Assembly (NCBI GenBank): GCA_041737835.1
Contig: JBGSQY010000018.1
DNA: 64,000 nt
Source: Bythopirellula sp041737835
GTDB taxonomy: Bacteria > Planctomycetota > Planctomycetia > Pirellulales > Lacipirellulaceae
Strand: one strand, 5' to 3'
This document shows, piece by piece, positions 35,039-44,266 of the stretch. Positions within the stretch are counted from its first letter, which is position 1. Every line of letters begins with the position of its first letter. Under the pieces are notes generated by a model. It did not search any database and had not been told where the DNA came from. It worked only from the letters and a program-made list of their open reading frames with translations. The translations under genes and the position numbers were made by a program.

Positions 35039-36652
35039 ATGACACCGCTTATTCCTCGCTATCTTGTTGCTTTCAATCCCAAGCGGATTCCGCATCATTT
35101 CGTCGATGTTTTAGTGATCGGCGGGGGGATTGCCGGGATGCGGGCCACCATGGCCATCGATCCGCGGCTATCGACGTTGGTCGTTACCAAAGATCGCTTG
35201 AGCGAATCCAACAGCACGTATGCTCAAGGGGGCATTGCGGGTGTACTGGCCCCCGAGGATCGCTTCGAAGATCACGTTGCCGACACGCTCACAGCGGGTG
35301 CCGATCTATGCGATCGCGAGATTGTCGAAATGGTGGTCCGTGAAGCGCCGGGGCACATTCGCGAACTCATAGAATGGGGCACCGTATTCGATCAAGAAGA
35401 GGATGGCGATCTGTTGCTCGGCCGCGAAGGAGGGCATAGCCATCACCGTATCGTGCATGCCCTGGGCGACGCCACTGGTAAGGAAATCATGCGGGCGATG
35501 ATCACCCGCGCGCGCGATGTCCTCAAAGCGCAAATCTGGCCCGATACCTTCACAATTGATTTGCTAACACACGAAGGCCGTTGTCGCGGAGCGCTTGTTT
35601 GGAATAAAGATCATGGCCGCACGTTTGTCTGGGCTAAGCAAACGATTCTTTGCACAGGGGGTGTGGGGCAGATTTACCGTGAAACCACGAACCCACCCGT
35701 CGCCACGGGTGATGGTCACGCGATTGCTTATCGTGCGGGTGCGGAACTACGCGATATGGAATTCATGCAGTTCCATCCGACCGTGCTGTACATCGCAGGC
35801 AGCAGTCGAACTTTGATCACAGAAGCGATCCGTGGCGAAGGAGCCATCCTCGTCGATGCGAACGGCGAGCGCTTCATGCCGAGCTATGACCCCCGCGCGG
35901 AATTAGCTCCCCGCGACATTGTGAGTCAGTCCATTGCCGACCGCATGAGCGAGACACACCACCCGTGTGTTTATCTGGATTTGAGTCCGCTCGACCCGGC
36001 GCATGCGCTCAAGCGGTTCCCCGGCATCGCCAAAAGCTGCGCGGAATTCGGCATCGATATCACGCGCGATCGCATTCCCGTTCGGCCTGGCGCGCATTAC
36101 ATGATCGGCGGCGTGACGGTGGACAGCAATGGCCAGACGACGCTTCCCGGGTTGCTGGCTTCTGGCGAAGTTACCAGCAGCGGACTACACGGCGCGAATC
36201 GATTGGCGTCCAACAGTTTGCTCGAAGGTTTGGTCTATGGAGCCCGCGCCGGCAATGCCGCGTCAACGGCAGCACTCGAAATGGCCGATTCCTATCAAGC
36301 ACTTCCACTGGAAAATTTGAGTCTCGAACCAAGCGGTGAACCGCTAGATCTCTTGGACATTCGCAACTCGCTCAAAAGTCTTATGTGGCGGGCCGTAGGC
36401 GTAATTCGCGACGGCAAGCAACTGACCGAGGCGGCCAAGACAGTCGATCAGTGGTGTCACTACGCGCTTTCACGGCAGTTCGCTGAGCCGGAGGGGTGGG
36501 AACTCCAAAACATGCTCACCGTGGCCCGGGTGATGATCCAATCGGCGCTCGCACGCGAGGAATCGCGGGGTGTGCATTTGCGGAGCGATTTTCCGGAATC
36601 TGGCGGCGCGGCTTGGCGGCGTCATCTTGCCGTCATAAGTACAAAGGCCTGA
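35039..36652 (+). CDS. nadB: L-aspartate oxidase
   Basis: 537 residues. FAD enzyme that oxidises L-aspartate to iminoaspartate for NAD synthesis. The FAD-binding 'VDVLVIGGGIAGMRATMA' is at about 22-39. 'SNSTYAQGGIAGVLAPEDRF', 'REGGHSHHRIVHALGDATGK', 'TNPPVATGDGHAIAYRAGAE', 'EFMQFHPTVLY' and 'RPGAHYMIGGVTVDSNGQTT' are all typical and place it in NadB, not succinate dehydrogenase. The ATG at 35039 gives a 20-residue lead before the Rossmann fold. nadA and nadC are not in the window. It may be co-transcribed with the preceding giant protein gene. Confidence 0.93.
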   Translation: MTPLIPRYLVAFNPKRIPHHFVDVLVIGGGIAGMRATMAIDPRLSTLVVTKDRLSESNSTYAQGGIAGVLAPEDRFEDHVADTLTAGADLCDREIVEMVVREAPGHIRELIEWGTVFDQEEDGDLLLGREGGHSHHRIVHALGDATGKEIMRAMITRARDVLKAQIWPDTFTIDLLTHEGRCRGALVWNKDHGRTFVWAKQTILCTGGVGQIYRETTNPPVATGDGHAIAYRAGAELRDMEFMQFHPTVLYIAGSSRTLITEAIRGEGAILVDANGERFMPSYDPRAELAPRDIVSQSIADRMSETHHPCVYLDLSPLDPAHALKRFPGIAKSCAEFGIDITRDRIPVRPGAHYMIGGVTVDSNGQTTLPGLLASGEVTSSGLHGANRLASNSLLEGLVYGARAGNAASTAALEMADSYQALPLENLSLEPSGEPLDLLDIRNSLKSLMWRAVGVIRDGKQLTEAAKTVDQWCHYALSRQFAEPEGWELQNMLTVARVMIQSALAREESRGVHLRSDFPESGGAAWRRHLAVISTKA

Positions 36653-36986
36653 TTTCTCGCTTTTTTCTGAGCGCGACGAACCCTCAGTCTGCTCCGCCCG
36701 TAGCGTCGGTAGAGGGGTTCGGTATGGACAGATCGCCTGCTGACGGGTTAACTTCTACGTTTCTTGCGGCGAGGCGGGACTCCCTACGGGCCAACGCGGC
36801 TCGTGCCGCAAGTGCCTGTCCTGATGAGACTTGGTGTTGGCGGGCCTAGCTCGACTAGCCACCTGAACGTTTCATTCCTGTAACCTGGGCGCTGGACACT
36901 CGTCCGGCTGATGCCTTCCTTAGACAACACGCGTTACGATTTGCTTTCCTAACACTGTAAGCGTCACCACGAATCGTGAGATCTCG
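36653..36986. other. Intergenic stretch with possible structured RNA
   Basis: 334 bases, no gene. CTTGCGGC (36763-36770) and GCCGCAAG (36795-36802) form an 8-bp stem that can extend inward (GAG/CTC). The part 36665-36850 is GC-rich and shows other short complementary pieces, while 36885-36986 is less so and should contain the promoter of the ABC unit. It does not match tmRNA, RNase P RNA or SRP RNA signatures that I know. Confidence 0.35.
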
Positions 36987-37754
36987 ATGACAGATACATT
37001 AGCAACGCCCGCTTCCTCCGGTGCGGCCCTGGCGGCCGAGCCGATGATCGAGGCCCTGGGCCTATCAAAATTCTATGGCAGCTTTGCCGCGTCGCGCGAC
37101 GTGACATTCGCGATCAACAAGGGTGAAGTCGCCGCGTTCCTCGGACCCAACGGTGCGGGCAAAAGCACGACCATGAAGCTGCTCACCGGATATTTGGCAC
37201 CCTCGGAAGGGGTTGCCAAGATTGCCGGCTACAACATGGCCACCGACCGGCTGAAGGGAGCCCAGCATTTGGGTTATCTCCCGGAAAATGGTCCGCTTTA
37301 TCCCGACATGACGCCCCGCAGTTTGCTCACGTTTTTTGGTGAGATTCGCGGCATGAGCCCCAGCTTGCTGGAACAACGCATTGCGACGGTGATCAAGACC
37401 TGCCGACTCGAAGCTGTGATCGGCAAACCGATCGACAAGTTGTCGAAAGGTTATCGCCAGCGCGTCGGCATGGCCCAGGCAATCCTGCACGATCCCGACG
37501 TGTTGATTCTCGACGAACCAACTGCGGGCCTCGATCCCAATCAGATTCGCGAAGTACGCAAGATGATCCGCGAGTTGGGCCAAACCAAAACGATTTTGCT
37601 TTCGACGCACATCCTGCAAGAAGTCGAAGCGATGTGCAATCGCGTGGTCTTCATCAACGAAGGCCGCCTGGTGTTCGATGGCACGCCGCACGATTTAGCT
37701 CGCGAAGAGCGCAACCTCGACGAAAAATTCCACGCTCTCACGAGCGCCGTATAA
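36987..37754 (+). CDS. ABC transporter ATP-binding protein (GldA-like)
   Basis: 255 residues. Walker A 'AFLGPNGAGKSTTMKLLTGY', the Q-loop region 'LGYLPENGPLYPDMTPRSLL', the signature 'LSKGYRQRVGMAQAILHDPD' and Walker B 'VLILDEPTAGLDPNQ' with the switch His in 'LLSTHILQEVEAM'. It powers the ABC-2 type system whose membrane part is encoded 64 bases downstream. In Bacteroidota the same combination (GldA with GldF and GldG) supports gliding; in other phyla it is a transporter of unknown cargo. Confidence 0.93.
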   Translation: MTDTLATPASSGAALAAEPMIEALGLSKFYGSFAASRDVTFAINKGEVAAFLGPNGAGKSTTMKLLTGYLAPSEGVAKIAGYNMATDRLKGAQHLGYLPENGPLYPDMTPRSLLTFFGEIRGMSPSLLEQRIATVIKTCRLEAVIGKPIDKLSKGYRQRVGMAQAILHDPDVLILDEPTAGLDPNQIREVRKMIRELGQTKTILLSTHILQEVEAMCNRVVFINEGRLVFDGTPHDLAREERNLDEKFHALTSAV

Positions 37755-37818
37755 GACCACTCGTTTATGAATTGTCAAACCAACAGCTTTTAAGTGAGTG
37801 AACAGGAAACCGACCGTT

Positions 37819-40647
37819 ATGCAATGGCACGTTCTTAAATCGATTTTCAAACGCGATTTTGTGAGCTACTTTTCCAATCCCACGGGCTATGCGTTTATTT
37901 GCGTGTTCGTCGTGCTCAGCTCGCTGGCCACGTTCTGGCCGCCAGAGTTCTTCTCGGGCAACTTGGCGAACCTCGATCAGCTGAGCCGTTGGCTGCCATT
38001 CATCATGCTGGTATTCATTCCGGCGATCACGATGAGCATCTGGGCGGAAGAACGTCGGCAAGGGACCGATGAATTGCTGCTCACCTCACCGGCGAGCGAT
38101 TTGGACGTCGTGCTCGGTAAATATCTAGCCGGTGTGGCAATCTTCACGGTGTCGCTGCTGTTCTCGGCATTCTCAATCTTTTTGGTGTTCAAGTGGGGAC
38201 TGGGCGACCCCGACGGCGGCTTGTTTATTAGCACCTATATCGGCTACTGGTTCATTGGCTTGGCGATGATTGCCATCGGCATGGTAGCTTCGTTTTTGAC
38301 GCACAATTTGACGGTTGGTTTTATCCTGGGCACTTTGTTCAACATGCCGCTCGCGATGTTCGGTGTGGCCGATTGGTTCATCAAGAATCCGGCAGTTGCC
38401 CAAACCGTGCGGCAATGGAGCGCGCTCGAGCGTTTCCGCGACTTCGAGCGCGGCGTCATCAGCCTCGGCGGCATCACGTACTTTGTGATGCTCACCGTGG
38501 TGATGCTTTATATTTGCATGGTGTTGATCGGTCGCCGGCACTGGAGTTCGCAGGAAGAAGGCAATTCTCAGGTCAGTCACTACATCGTCCGCGCGATTGC
38601 CCTGCTGGCCGTGGCGATTGGGGTGACGCAAATCGCGAACAATCGCAATTCGGTACGCGCCGATATCAGTAGCGCTCAATTGAGTTCGCTTTCGGACGAT
38701 ACGTTGACGCTCCTTGAAAAGCTGCGTGATGATCCCGATGCGAAGACGATTTACATCGACACATATGTGAGCCCACAGGTCCCCACTGAATACGCCCCCT
38801 ACAAAATCAACTTGCTCTCCACGCTGGCCGAATTGCAAGCTTTGAGCAACAACAAGATTCGCGTTACTGAGCATGTGGTCGAAAACTACGGCCCCGAAGC
38901 GGTGCATGCCGAGCAAACCTACGGCATCACGCCCCGCGACGTGATTGTAACCAACGGCCGGGAACGGACTCAGGAATCGATCTTTCTGGGTGCGGCGATC
39001 ACCTCCGGCCTGGGGAAAGTGGTGATTCCGTTTTTCGACAAAGGCATTCCCGTTGAATATGAATTGGTGCGTTCGATTTCGACCGTCACCCAAGAAAAAA
39101 TGCTCAAGTTGGGCATCATCGACACGGGCATTCCCTTCTTGAATCCGTCGGCAGACCGCGGGCGCGAGTGGCCGTTGATTACCGAATTGCGGAAGCAATA
39201 CGACGTCGACGATCGCGGCATCGATTTGACTCAACCGCTCAAAGGTAAGTACGACGTCCTGCTAGCGATTCAACCGTCGATGTTGGGGCCCGAGCAGATG
39301 GATCACCTCGTGGATGCGGTGCGCGAAGGCACACCAATCGCGGTTTTGGAAGATCCCTTCCCCTACTTCTATCCGCAGGACGTGCCAGGAACGGCCGAGC
39401 CACGCATGCAACCCAACATGGGAATGATGGGGATGTTCGGCGGCGGGGGCACGATTCCTAAGGGTGATATCAATCAACTGTGGCGTGTGCTAGGTGTGAC
39501 GATCGACCCCACGCAAGTTATTTGGCAGGATTATCTGCCCGAGAAGAACCTTACGCCCTATGTCGATCCCCAATGGGTCTTTATCGATGCCGGCAATGGC
39601 GCGAAGGAACCCTTCAACATCGAGAACCCCATCACTTCGGGTCTCAATCAGTTGCTGCTGATTTATCCTGGTTCGGTCACCAAAGCCGAAGGCTCGAAGC
39701 TCGATTTCGATCAATTGATCGTCACGGGCAGCGGCAATGCGGGAACGGTCGACACAGCCGCATTGCAGCGGGGTCGGCCCAACAATGAAATCTTTAGCCG
39801 TCAGCTCACCAAGACTTCCTATATTCTGGGGGCTCAAGTGAACGGCACGGTCACCGACGACGATCTTTTGCTGGCGGGTGTTACTTCGCCCAAGGAGAAA
39901 GCGGACGAAAAGAAGGATCCGGCCGACGAAGCCAAACCAGCCACAGAGGAAAAGGCTGCTGACGCAAAAGATGATGACGCCGCCAAACCCAAGGCCGAAG
40001 AGGACGACATCGATACGAGCGAAATCAAGGAACGTAAGATCAGCGCGGTGATTGTCAACGACATCGACTGGATCATTCCTGACTTCTTCTCGATTCGACA
40101 AAGCGGCGACGGGGAATTGCTCACCGCCACGCAGAATGTGACGTTCATTCTGAATATCATCGACTCGCTGGCAGGTGACGATCGCTTTATCGGCATTCGC
40201 AAACGGACCCGCGAGCATCGCACGCTGGCCAAGATTGACGAAGCGACCAAAAAGTATCGCGACGATGCTTTGGAACAACAGAAAGAATTTGTGGCCGAGA
40301 TTCAGGCGGAAATTGAGCAAGCTCAAAAGCGTTTTGAAGAAAAACTCGCCGAAGTCGACAAGATTCCTGGCCTCAGCCGCACGGCTCGCGAACAGCAACG
40401 AGAGGTCGTGCGTCTGCGCGAGACGGAACGCTTGAAAGCACAAATGGAGTCGATCGAAGCCAACCGCAACCGCCGGGTTAAACAAATCAGCTACGCCACG
40501 GACCAGGAAATTCGCGGTGTGCAGGATCGCTACAAACTTTATGCGATTCTGATCCCGCCGATTCCGCCGTTGTTGTTGGCGTTGTACGTGTTCTTCCGTC
40601 GACGTGGGGCCGAACAAGAAGGCATTGCCAAGACTCGGTTGCGTTAG
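37819..40647 (+). CDS. Fused ABC-2 permease and GldG-like protein
   Basis: 942 residues from ATG 37819 (GTG 37798 is a weaker option). Residues about 1-240 are an ABC-2 permease with six membrane segments ('FVSYFSNPTGYAFICVFVVL', 'WAEERRQGTDELLLTSPASD', 'FILGTLFNMPLAMFGVADWF'). After a further membrane segment near 265, the GldG/IFT52-like extracytoplasmic domain follows ('VRADISSAQLSSLSDDTLTL', 'YGITPRDVIVTNGRERTQES', 'PLITELRKQYDVDDRGIDLT', 'YDVLLAIQPSMLGPEQMDHL'). A Lys/Glu/Ala linker (about 690-735) and a long coiled coil (about 800-890) precede the last membrane helix ('LIPPIPPLLLALYVFF'). GldF and GldG are separate proteins in Flavobacterium; here they are one chain. Confidence 0.88.
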   Translation: MQWHVLKSIFKRDFVSYFSNPTGYAFICVFVVLSSLATFWPPEFFSGNLANLDQLSRWLPFIMLVFIPAITMSIWAEERRQGTDELLLTSPASDLDVVLGKYLAGVAIFTVSLLFSAFSIFLVFKWGLGDPDGGLFISTYIGYWFIGLAMIAIGMVASFLTHNLTVGFILGTLFNMPLAMFGVADWFIKNPAVAQTVRQWSALERFRDFERGVISLGGITYFVMLTVVMLYICMVLIGRRHWSSQEEGNSQVSHYIVRAIALLAVAIGVTQIANNRNSVRADISSAQLSSLSDDTLTLLEKLRDDPDAKTIYIDTYVSPQVPTEYAPYKINLLSTLAELQALSNNKIRVTEHVVENYGPEAVHAEQTYGITPRDVIVTNGRERTQESIFLGAAITSGLGKVVIPFFDKGIPVEYELVRSISTVTQEKMLKLGIIDTGIPFLNPSADRGREWPLITELRKQYDVDDRGIDLTQPLKGKYDVLLAIQPSMLGPEQMDHLVDAVREGTPIAVLEDPFPYFYPQDVPGTAEPRMQPNMGMMGMFGGGGTIPKGDINQLWRVLGVTIDPTQVIWQDYLPEKNLTPYVDPQWVFIDAGNGAKEPFNIENPITSGLNQLLLIYPGSVTKAEGSKLDFDQLIVTGSGNAGTVDTAALQRGRPNNEIFSRQLTKTSYILGAQVNGTVTDDDLLLAGVTSPKEKADEKKDPADEAKPATEEKAADAKDDDAAKPKAEEDDIDTSEIKERKISAVIVNDIDWIIPDFFSIRQSGDGELLTATQNVTFILNIIDSLAGDDRFIGIRKRTREHRTLAKIDEATKKYRDDALEQQKEFVAEIQAEIEQAQKRFEEKLAEVDKIPGLSRTAREQQREVVRLRETERLKAQMESIEANRNRRVKQISYATDQEIRGVQDRYKLYAILIPPIPPLLLALYVFFRRRGAEQEGIAKTRLR

Positions 40648-40656
40648 GAAATATTG

Positions 40657-40683
40657 CCACAGAGAGCACAGAGTTCACGGAGA
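40657..40683. repeat. Half copy of the CAC(A/G)GAG-type repeat
   Basis: CCACAGAGAGCACAGAGTTCACGGAG, a related half element lying between the permease fusion and the DUF4340 gene. Confidence 0.45.
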
Positions 40684-40742
40684 TTTGCTGAATGCTCTGG
40701 CATCTCCAATTGCTTACATAAGCTTGTGATGGGATTTTGATT

Positions 40743-42521
40743 ATGAGTGAAATGGCGAAAACTTTGACCTTCATGGCCGCTGGGGCCCTTGCGCTCATCG
40801 CCGCTTTTTTCGTCGTGCCGACGGATAAAACTGTTGATACCACCGAATTGATCGGACAGCACCTGAACGATTTCGACGCGGGTGATGCCAAGCGGATGAA
40901 GATCGTCAAGTTCGACTCGGATACGGCATCGACGCGCGAGTTTGAAGTTGCCGAAGAAAACGGGCTCTGGCGAATCCCTTCCAAAGAGGGTTATCCTGCC
41001 GACGCGACTAAGCAAATGGCTGAGGCAGCGACATCGTTGATCGATCGTGAAATCCTGCGCATCGCCGCGACGAGCCCCACCGAGCATGAAAAACTTGGCG
41101 TGGTGGACCCAACTGGCAAGCTCGACTCGAAAGCCCAAGGAGTCGGTACGCGGGTCACGCTGCACGATATCGACAATTCGGTGCTGACCGACATGATCAT
41201 CGGCAAGAAAGTGAAAGATGCCGATGGGCAACGCTATGTCCGTGACGCTGATAAAGACGTGGTCTACGTCGTGAACATGGATCCCAAGGCTCTAACCACC
41301 AAATTCGAAGATTGGATCGAAGGGGATTTACTCACGATTAATCCCTTCGACGTCAAGCAAGTGGATATCAAGGACTACTCCGCTGAGTTGGTTTTCAATC
41401 CGTTGACTGCCAATATTCAAGCGCGTTGGGAACCCCGCGGCGAAATGGCTGTCACTTATGACGAGGTCGATGCTAAGTGGAGCGCAAAATCGCTTAAAAA
41501 GTTCGACAAGGCCTCGAAGAAGTATGTCGATTTCCCAATCCCCGATGGCGAAGAACTCAACGAAGAAGTTCTTAACGCCTTGCGCGACGGTCTGGATGAT
41601 TTGAAGATTGTCGACGTCGAGCGCAAGCCAGCCGGTTTGAGCGCCGACCTTAAGGCGGGCTCCGACTTTGCCAAAGACGCCGAAGCCGCCGAAGACTTGA
41701 TGAATCGCGGTTTTGCTCCCATGACGAATGAAGAAACCAAGCAGGAAGATATCCTGTCTTCTGAAGGCGAAGTGATTTGCTCGCTCAAGGATGGTGTGGA
41801 ATACGTGCTGCGGTTTGGCAATTTGCAGGTCGATAGCCAAGGCACCGACAAGCCGTCGGAGGAAGTGGAAGGTCAACCTGAAACCGCCGATAAGAAATCC
41901 AACGATAGCGTCAATCGCTATATGTTTGTGATGGCCCGTTTCAATGAAAACATGATCGAAAAGCCAGAGCTAGAAGAGTTGCCGGCACTGCCAGCCGACG
42001 CCCCTGCAGAAGAAACACCCGCCGAGGCGAGTGAAGAAACTCCGGCCGAGAGTGCTGAAACCACCGATGAAGCTGCACCTGCCGAGGCAACCGCGGACGC
42101 GGAGAAGCCGGAAGCTGAAACCAAGGAGAACAGCGAGTCAACTACTGGTGAAGCCGAATCTCCCGAGGCTGTGGCTGATGCCGTTGAGGGCGAAGAAGCC
42201 AAGCCTGATGATGCCGAAGAGCAAGCCAAGCAAAAAGAGCTGGAAGACATCATCGCCGCGCGCAAGGAAATCGAACAAGAAAACCAACGCCGCATGGACG
42301 AATACAACGCCAAGATCAAGGCGGGTAAGGAAAAGGTCGCCGAGCTGAACGAACGCTTTGGCGATTGGTATTACGTCATTTCCAACGACGTGTATCAGCA
42401 GGTTCACTTAGGGCTCGAGAAGATTCTGCACAAGAAGGGCGAGAAGCCCGCCGGTGAAGCCGCCGCGACGGGGATTCCGGGCATGCCGAATATGCCATTC
42501 GCGAATCCGCCGGCTCAGTGA
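40743..42521 (+). CDS. DUF4340 domain protein, partner of the ABC unit
   Basis: 592 residues from ATG 40743. One N-terminal membrane segment ('LTFMAAGALALIAAFFVV') anchors an extracytoplasmic DUF4340 region with 'MKIVKFDSDTASTREFEVAE', 'WRIPSKEGYPADATKQMAEA' and 'YVVNMDPKALTTKFEDWIEG'. A second half has 'DILSSEGEVICSLKDGVEYV', then an Ala/Glu/Pro-rich linker (about 415-490) and a charged helical stretch. DUF4340 genes commonly follow GldF/GldG-type genes; the three genes here are in line with gaps under 100 bases. It probably interacts with the GldG-like part in the periplasm. The last residues are Pro/Gly/Met-rich. Confidence 0.85.
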   Translation: MSEMAKTLTFMAAGALALIAAFFVVPTDKTVDTTELIGQHLNDFDAGDAKRMKIVKFDSDTASTREFEVAEENGLWRIPSKEGYPADATKQMAEAATSLIDREILRIAATSPTEHEKLGVVDPTGKLDSKAQGVGTRVTLHDIDNSVLTDMIIGKKVKDADGQRYVRDADKDVVYVVNMDPKALTTKFEDWIEGDLLTINPFDVKQVDIKDYSAELVFNPLTANIQARWEPRGEMAVTYDEVDAKWSAKSLKKFDKASKKYVDFPIPDGEELNEEVLNALRDGLDDLKIVDVERKPAGLSADLKAGSDFAKDAEAAEDLMNRGFAPMTNEETKQEDILSSEGEVICSLKDGVEYVLRFGNLQVDSQGTDKPSEEVEGQPETADKKSNDSVNRYMFVMARFNENMIEKPELEELPALPADAPAEETPAEASEETPAESAETTDEAAPAEATADAEKPEAETKENSESTTGEAESPEAVADAVEGEEAKPDDAEEQAKQKELEDIIAARKEIEQENQRRMDEYNAKIKAGKEKVAELNERFGDWYYVISNDVYQQVHLGLEKILHKKGEKPAGEAAATGIPGMPNMPFANPPAQ

Positions 42522-42537
42522 AATGGCGCCAAAAACT

Positions 42538-42556
42538 CCGACCTCAAAGAGGTCGG
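42538..42556. terminator. Bidirectional hairpin between DUF4340 and DUF971 genes
   Basis: CCGACCTC (42538-42545) pairs with GAGGTCGG (42549-42556) around AAA. It lies between convergent genes. Its sequence is like a small palindrome often repeated in planctomycete genomes (memory). Confidence 0.6.
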
Positions 42557-42564
42557 CTACAGTT

Positions 42565-42879
42565 TCAACTAACCGTGCCCAATTCGCGTAACAGTTCGAG
42601 AGTGAAGAGCCCCGTATCGTGGCCGTCGCTGAACTCGATGCTGTACGCATAGTGCCCGAGCGGTTCCATCTTCGTGATCCGCAAAGCCTGTGTTTCCTCG
42701 GCACGCAAAATGGGGAGCGCCATCGGCTCGGGTTCGGCGCTGCGTTTCTCCAAACACGTCGCGCACGGGCAATTGTTCCGCAGTTCGCGAACGGAATATT
42801 GTCGCGTTTGACCGTCACTCCAGACGATCTGTAAGCGATCGGGGGCGATGAGACTTAATTGGCTTGGTTGAAAATTCAC
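42565..42879 (-). CDS. DUF971 domain protein
   Basis: 104 residues from a GTG at 42879, chosen because GGAGAGG lies six bases before it and the family domain starts immediately ('QPSQLSLIAPDRLQIVWSDG'). The frame is open further upstream to 42990, overlapping the ligase gene, but that part is not domain-like. Motifs: 'SVRELRNNCPCATC' (Cys pair), 'MEPLGHYAYSIEFSDGHDTG' and 'FTLELLREL'. DUF971 equals the N-terminal domain of gamma-butyrobetaine hydroxylase-like proteins; alone it is thought to bind metal or Fe-S partners. It is the last gene of the ligase unit. Confidence 0.8.
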   Translation of the reverse strand: MNFQPSQLSLIAPDRLQIVWSDGQTRQYSVRELRNNCPCATCLEKRSAEPEPMALPILRAEETQALRITKMEPLGHYAYSIEFSDGHDTGLFTLELLRELGTVS

Positions 42880-42961
42880 TGTAGTCCTCTCCTGCTCAAC
42901 ATCAGAAACCGGACGCTGCTGCGTGTCGGCTATGACATCCAGTTGCCTGCTGTAACCTTCA

Positions 42962-44248
42962 CTAATCGCCGACTTGGCGCTGATCGACAAATCGTTTGCC
43001 TTTTCCTTCGTAGCGTGGCAGCGATGTCGGTGGTGCGAGTTGCACTACGACTTTTAAGCCGAGCCGCAATTCCAGTTCCTCGGCAATGCGGGCAGGCTGC
43101 TGAAGATGATCTTCCACTTCGACGAGCATTTCGTCCATCGCGCCACGTTTGCGGACCGTGAAACGATATTCGACCACCTCGGGAAAGCTGTGCATAATCT
43201 GTTCGATCGAACTGGGAAAGATATTCACCCCGCGCACAACGAGCATATCGTCGGCACGGCCCAGCACTCCCCCTTTGAGCAAAACGAAACGGCTCTCTCC
43301 GGTTGCCGACCAAACGGGGCGAACCAAATCGCCTGTGCGATAGCGAATCACCGGCATTCCGTAGCGACCGAGCGAGGTAAGCACAAGCTGTGAAAGTTCT
43401 CCTTCTTGAACAGGCTCGCCCGTGTCGACCGAAAGAAACTCGGCGATGAATTCACTTTCGATAACGTGCAGTCCGCTCGCCGCGGCATCGCCGAAGCCCC
43501 AGGCACCCACTTCGCTCGCTCCGCTATGATCGGTCACTTGCGCTTGCCAGGCCGATTCGATGCGAGCGCGCGTGGCGGGGATTGAGCCCCCTGCCTCGCC
43601 AGCAACGATGATCTTTTCGATTGCACAGTGTGCGGGGAGATCGATTTTGTGTTCCGCTGCCACCTCCGCCAAATGCAATGCATACGTCGGCGTACACAGA
43701 AGCACCGTCGCCCCGGTCCGTTGCAATAAGTCCAAGCGACCGAGCGTGCTTGTTCCACCGCCGGGAATCACCATCGCACCGCGTGCGACAAGTGCGTCGT
43801 GCGCGCTCCAAAATCCGATAAACGGTCCGAACGAAAACGCCAACATCGCACGATCTGCAGCCGTCACTGCTGCGGCATCGAGCACATATTGCCAGCAATC
43901 GATCCACCACTGCCAATCTTCTGCAGTATCAAGCACAGGGAATGGCCGGCCGTGCGTCCCAGAAGTTTGATGGTAACGCACATACTTTTCCAACGGCCAA
44001 GTGAGATTGGTAGCAGCCAGCGGTGAAGCGACTGCGGCCGTCAGTTCGTCTTTATGCGTGAGTGGCAACTCAGCAAGTTGCTCAAGGGCCGTGAATTCTC
44101 GCGGGATATTTGCCAGCTTGGCCGCGTAAAAATTGTTGGATGGCAGGATCTTGGCAAGCAACTTATTCAATCGTTGCAGTTGATATTCCGCGAGTTCCGC
44201 GCGGCTAAAATTCTGAAGGCGACGGCGTTCGGCAAAGTCATCATGCAT
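42962..44248 (-). CDS. Phenylacetate-CoA ligase-like AMP-binding protein
   Basis: 428 residues. The PaaK-type adenylate-forming enzyme: 'YHQTSGTHGRPFPVLDT' (phosphate-binding loop, about 93-109), 'TPTYALHLAEVA', 'IVAGEAGGSIPATRARIES', 'DHSGASEVGAWGF', 'MPVIRYRTGDLV' and 'RADDMLVVRGVNIFPSSIEQ'; the catalytic Lys region is probably 'RYEGKGKRFVD' at the C-terminus. It activates an aromatic or other carboxylic acid as AMP ester, then CoA thioester. No phenylacetate catabolic genes are nearby, so the substrate is unknown. The start lies 18 bases after the sigma-54 activator gene, on the same strand. Confidence 0.85.
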   Translation of the reverse strand: MHDDFAERRRLQNFSRAELAEYQLQRLNKLLAKILPSNNFYAAKLANIPREFTALEQLAELPLTHKDELTAAVASPLAATNLTWPLEKYVRYHQTSGTHGRPFPVLDTAEDWQWWIDCWQYVLDAAAVTAADRAMLAFSFGPFIGFWSAHDALVARGAMVIPGGGTSTLGRLDLLQRTGATVLLCTPTYALHLAEVAAEHKIDLPAHCAIEKIIVAGEAGGSIPATRARIESAWQAQVTDHSGASEVGAWGFGDAAASGLHVIESEFIAEFLSVDTGEPVQEGELSQLVLTSLGRYGMPVIRYRTGDLVRPVWSATGESRFVLLKGGVLGRADDMLVVRGVNIFPSSIEQIMHSFPEVVEYRFTVRKRGAMDEMLVEVEDHLQQPARIAEELELRLGLKVVVQLAPPTSLPRYEGKGKRFVDQRQVGD

Positions 44249-44266
44249 GGAATCATAAGAGCGCGA

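Noticed and set aside
36653..36986. tmRNA, RNase P RNA or SRP RNA
   Set aside because: None of the conserved sequence signatures is present; kept only as a possible unknown RNA.
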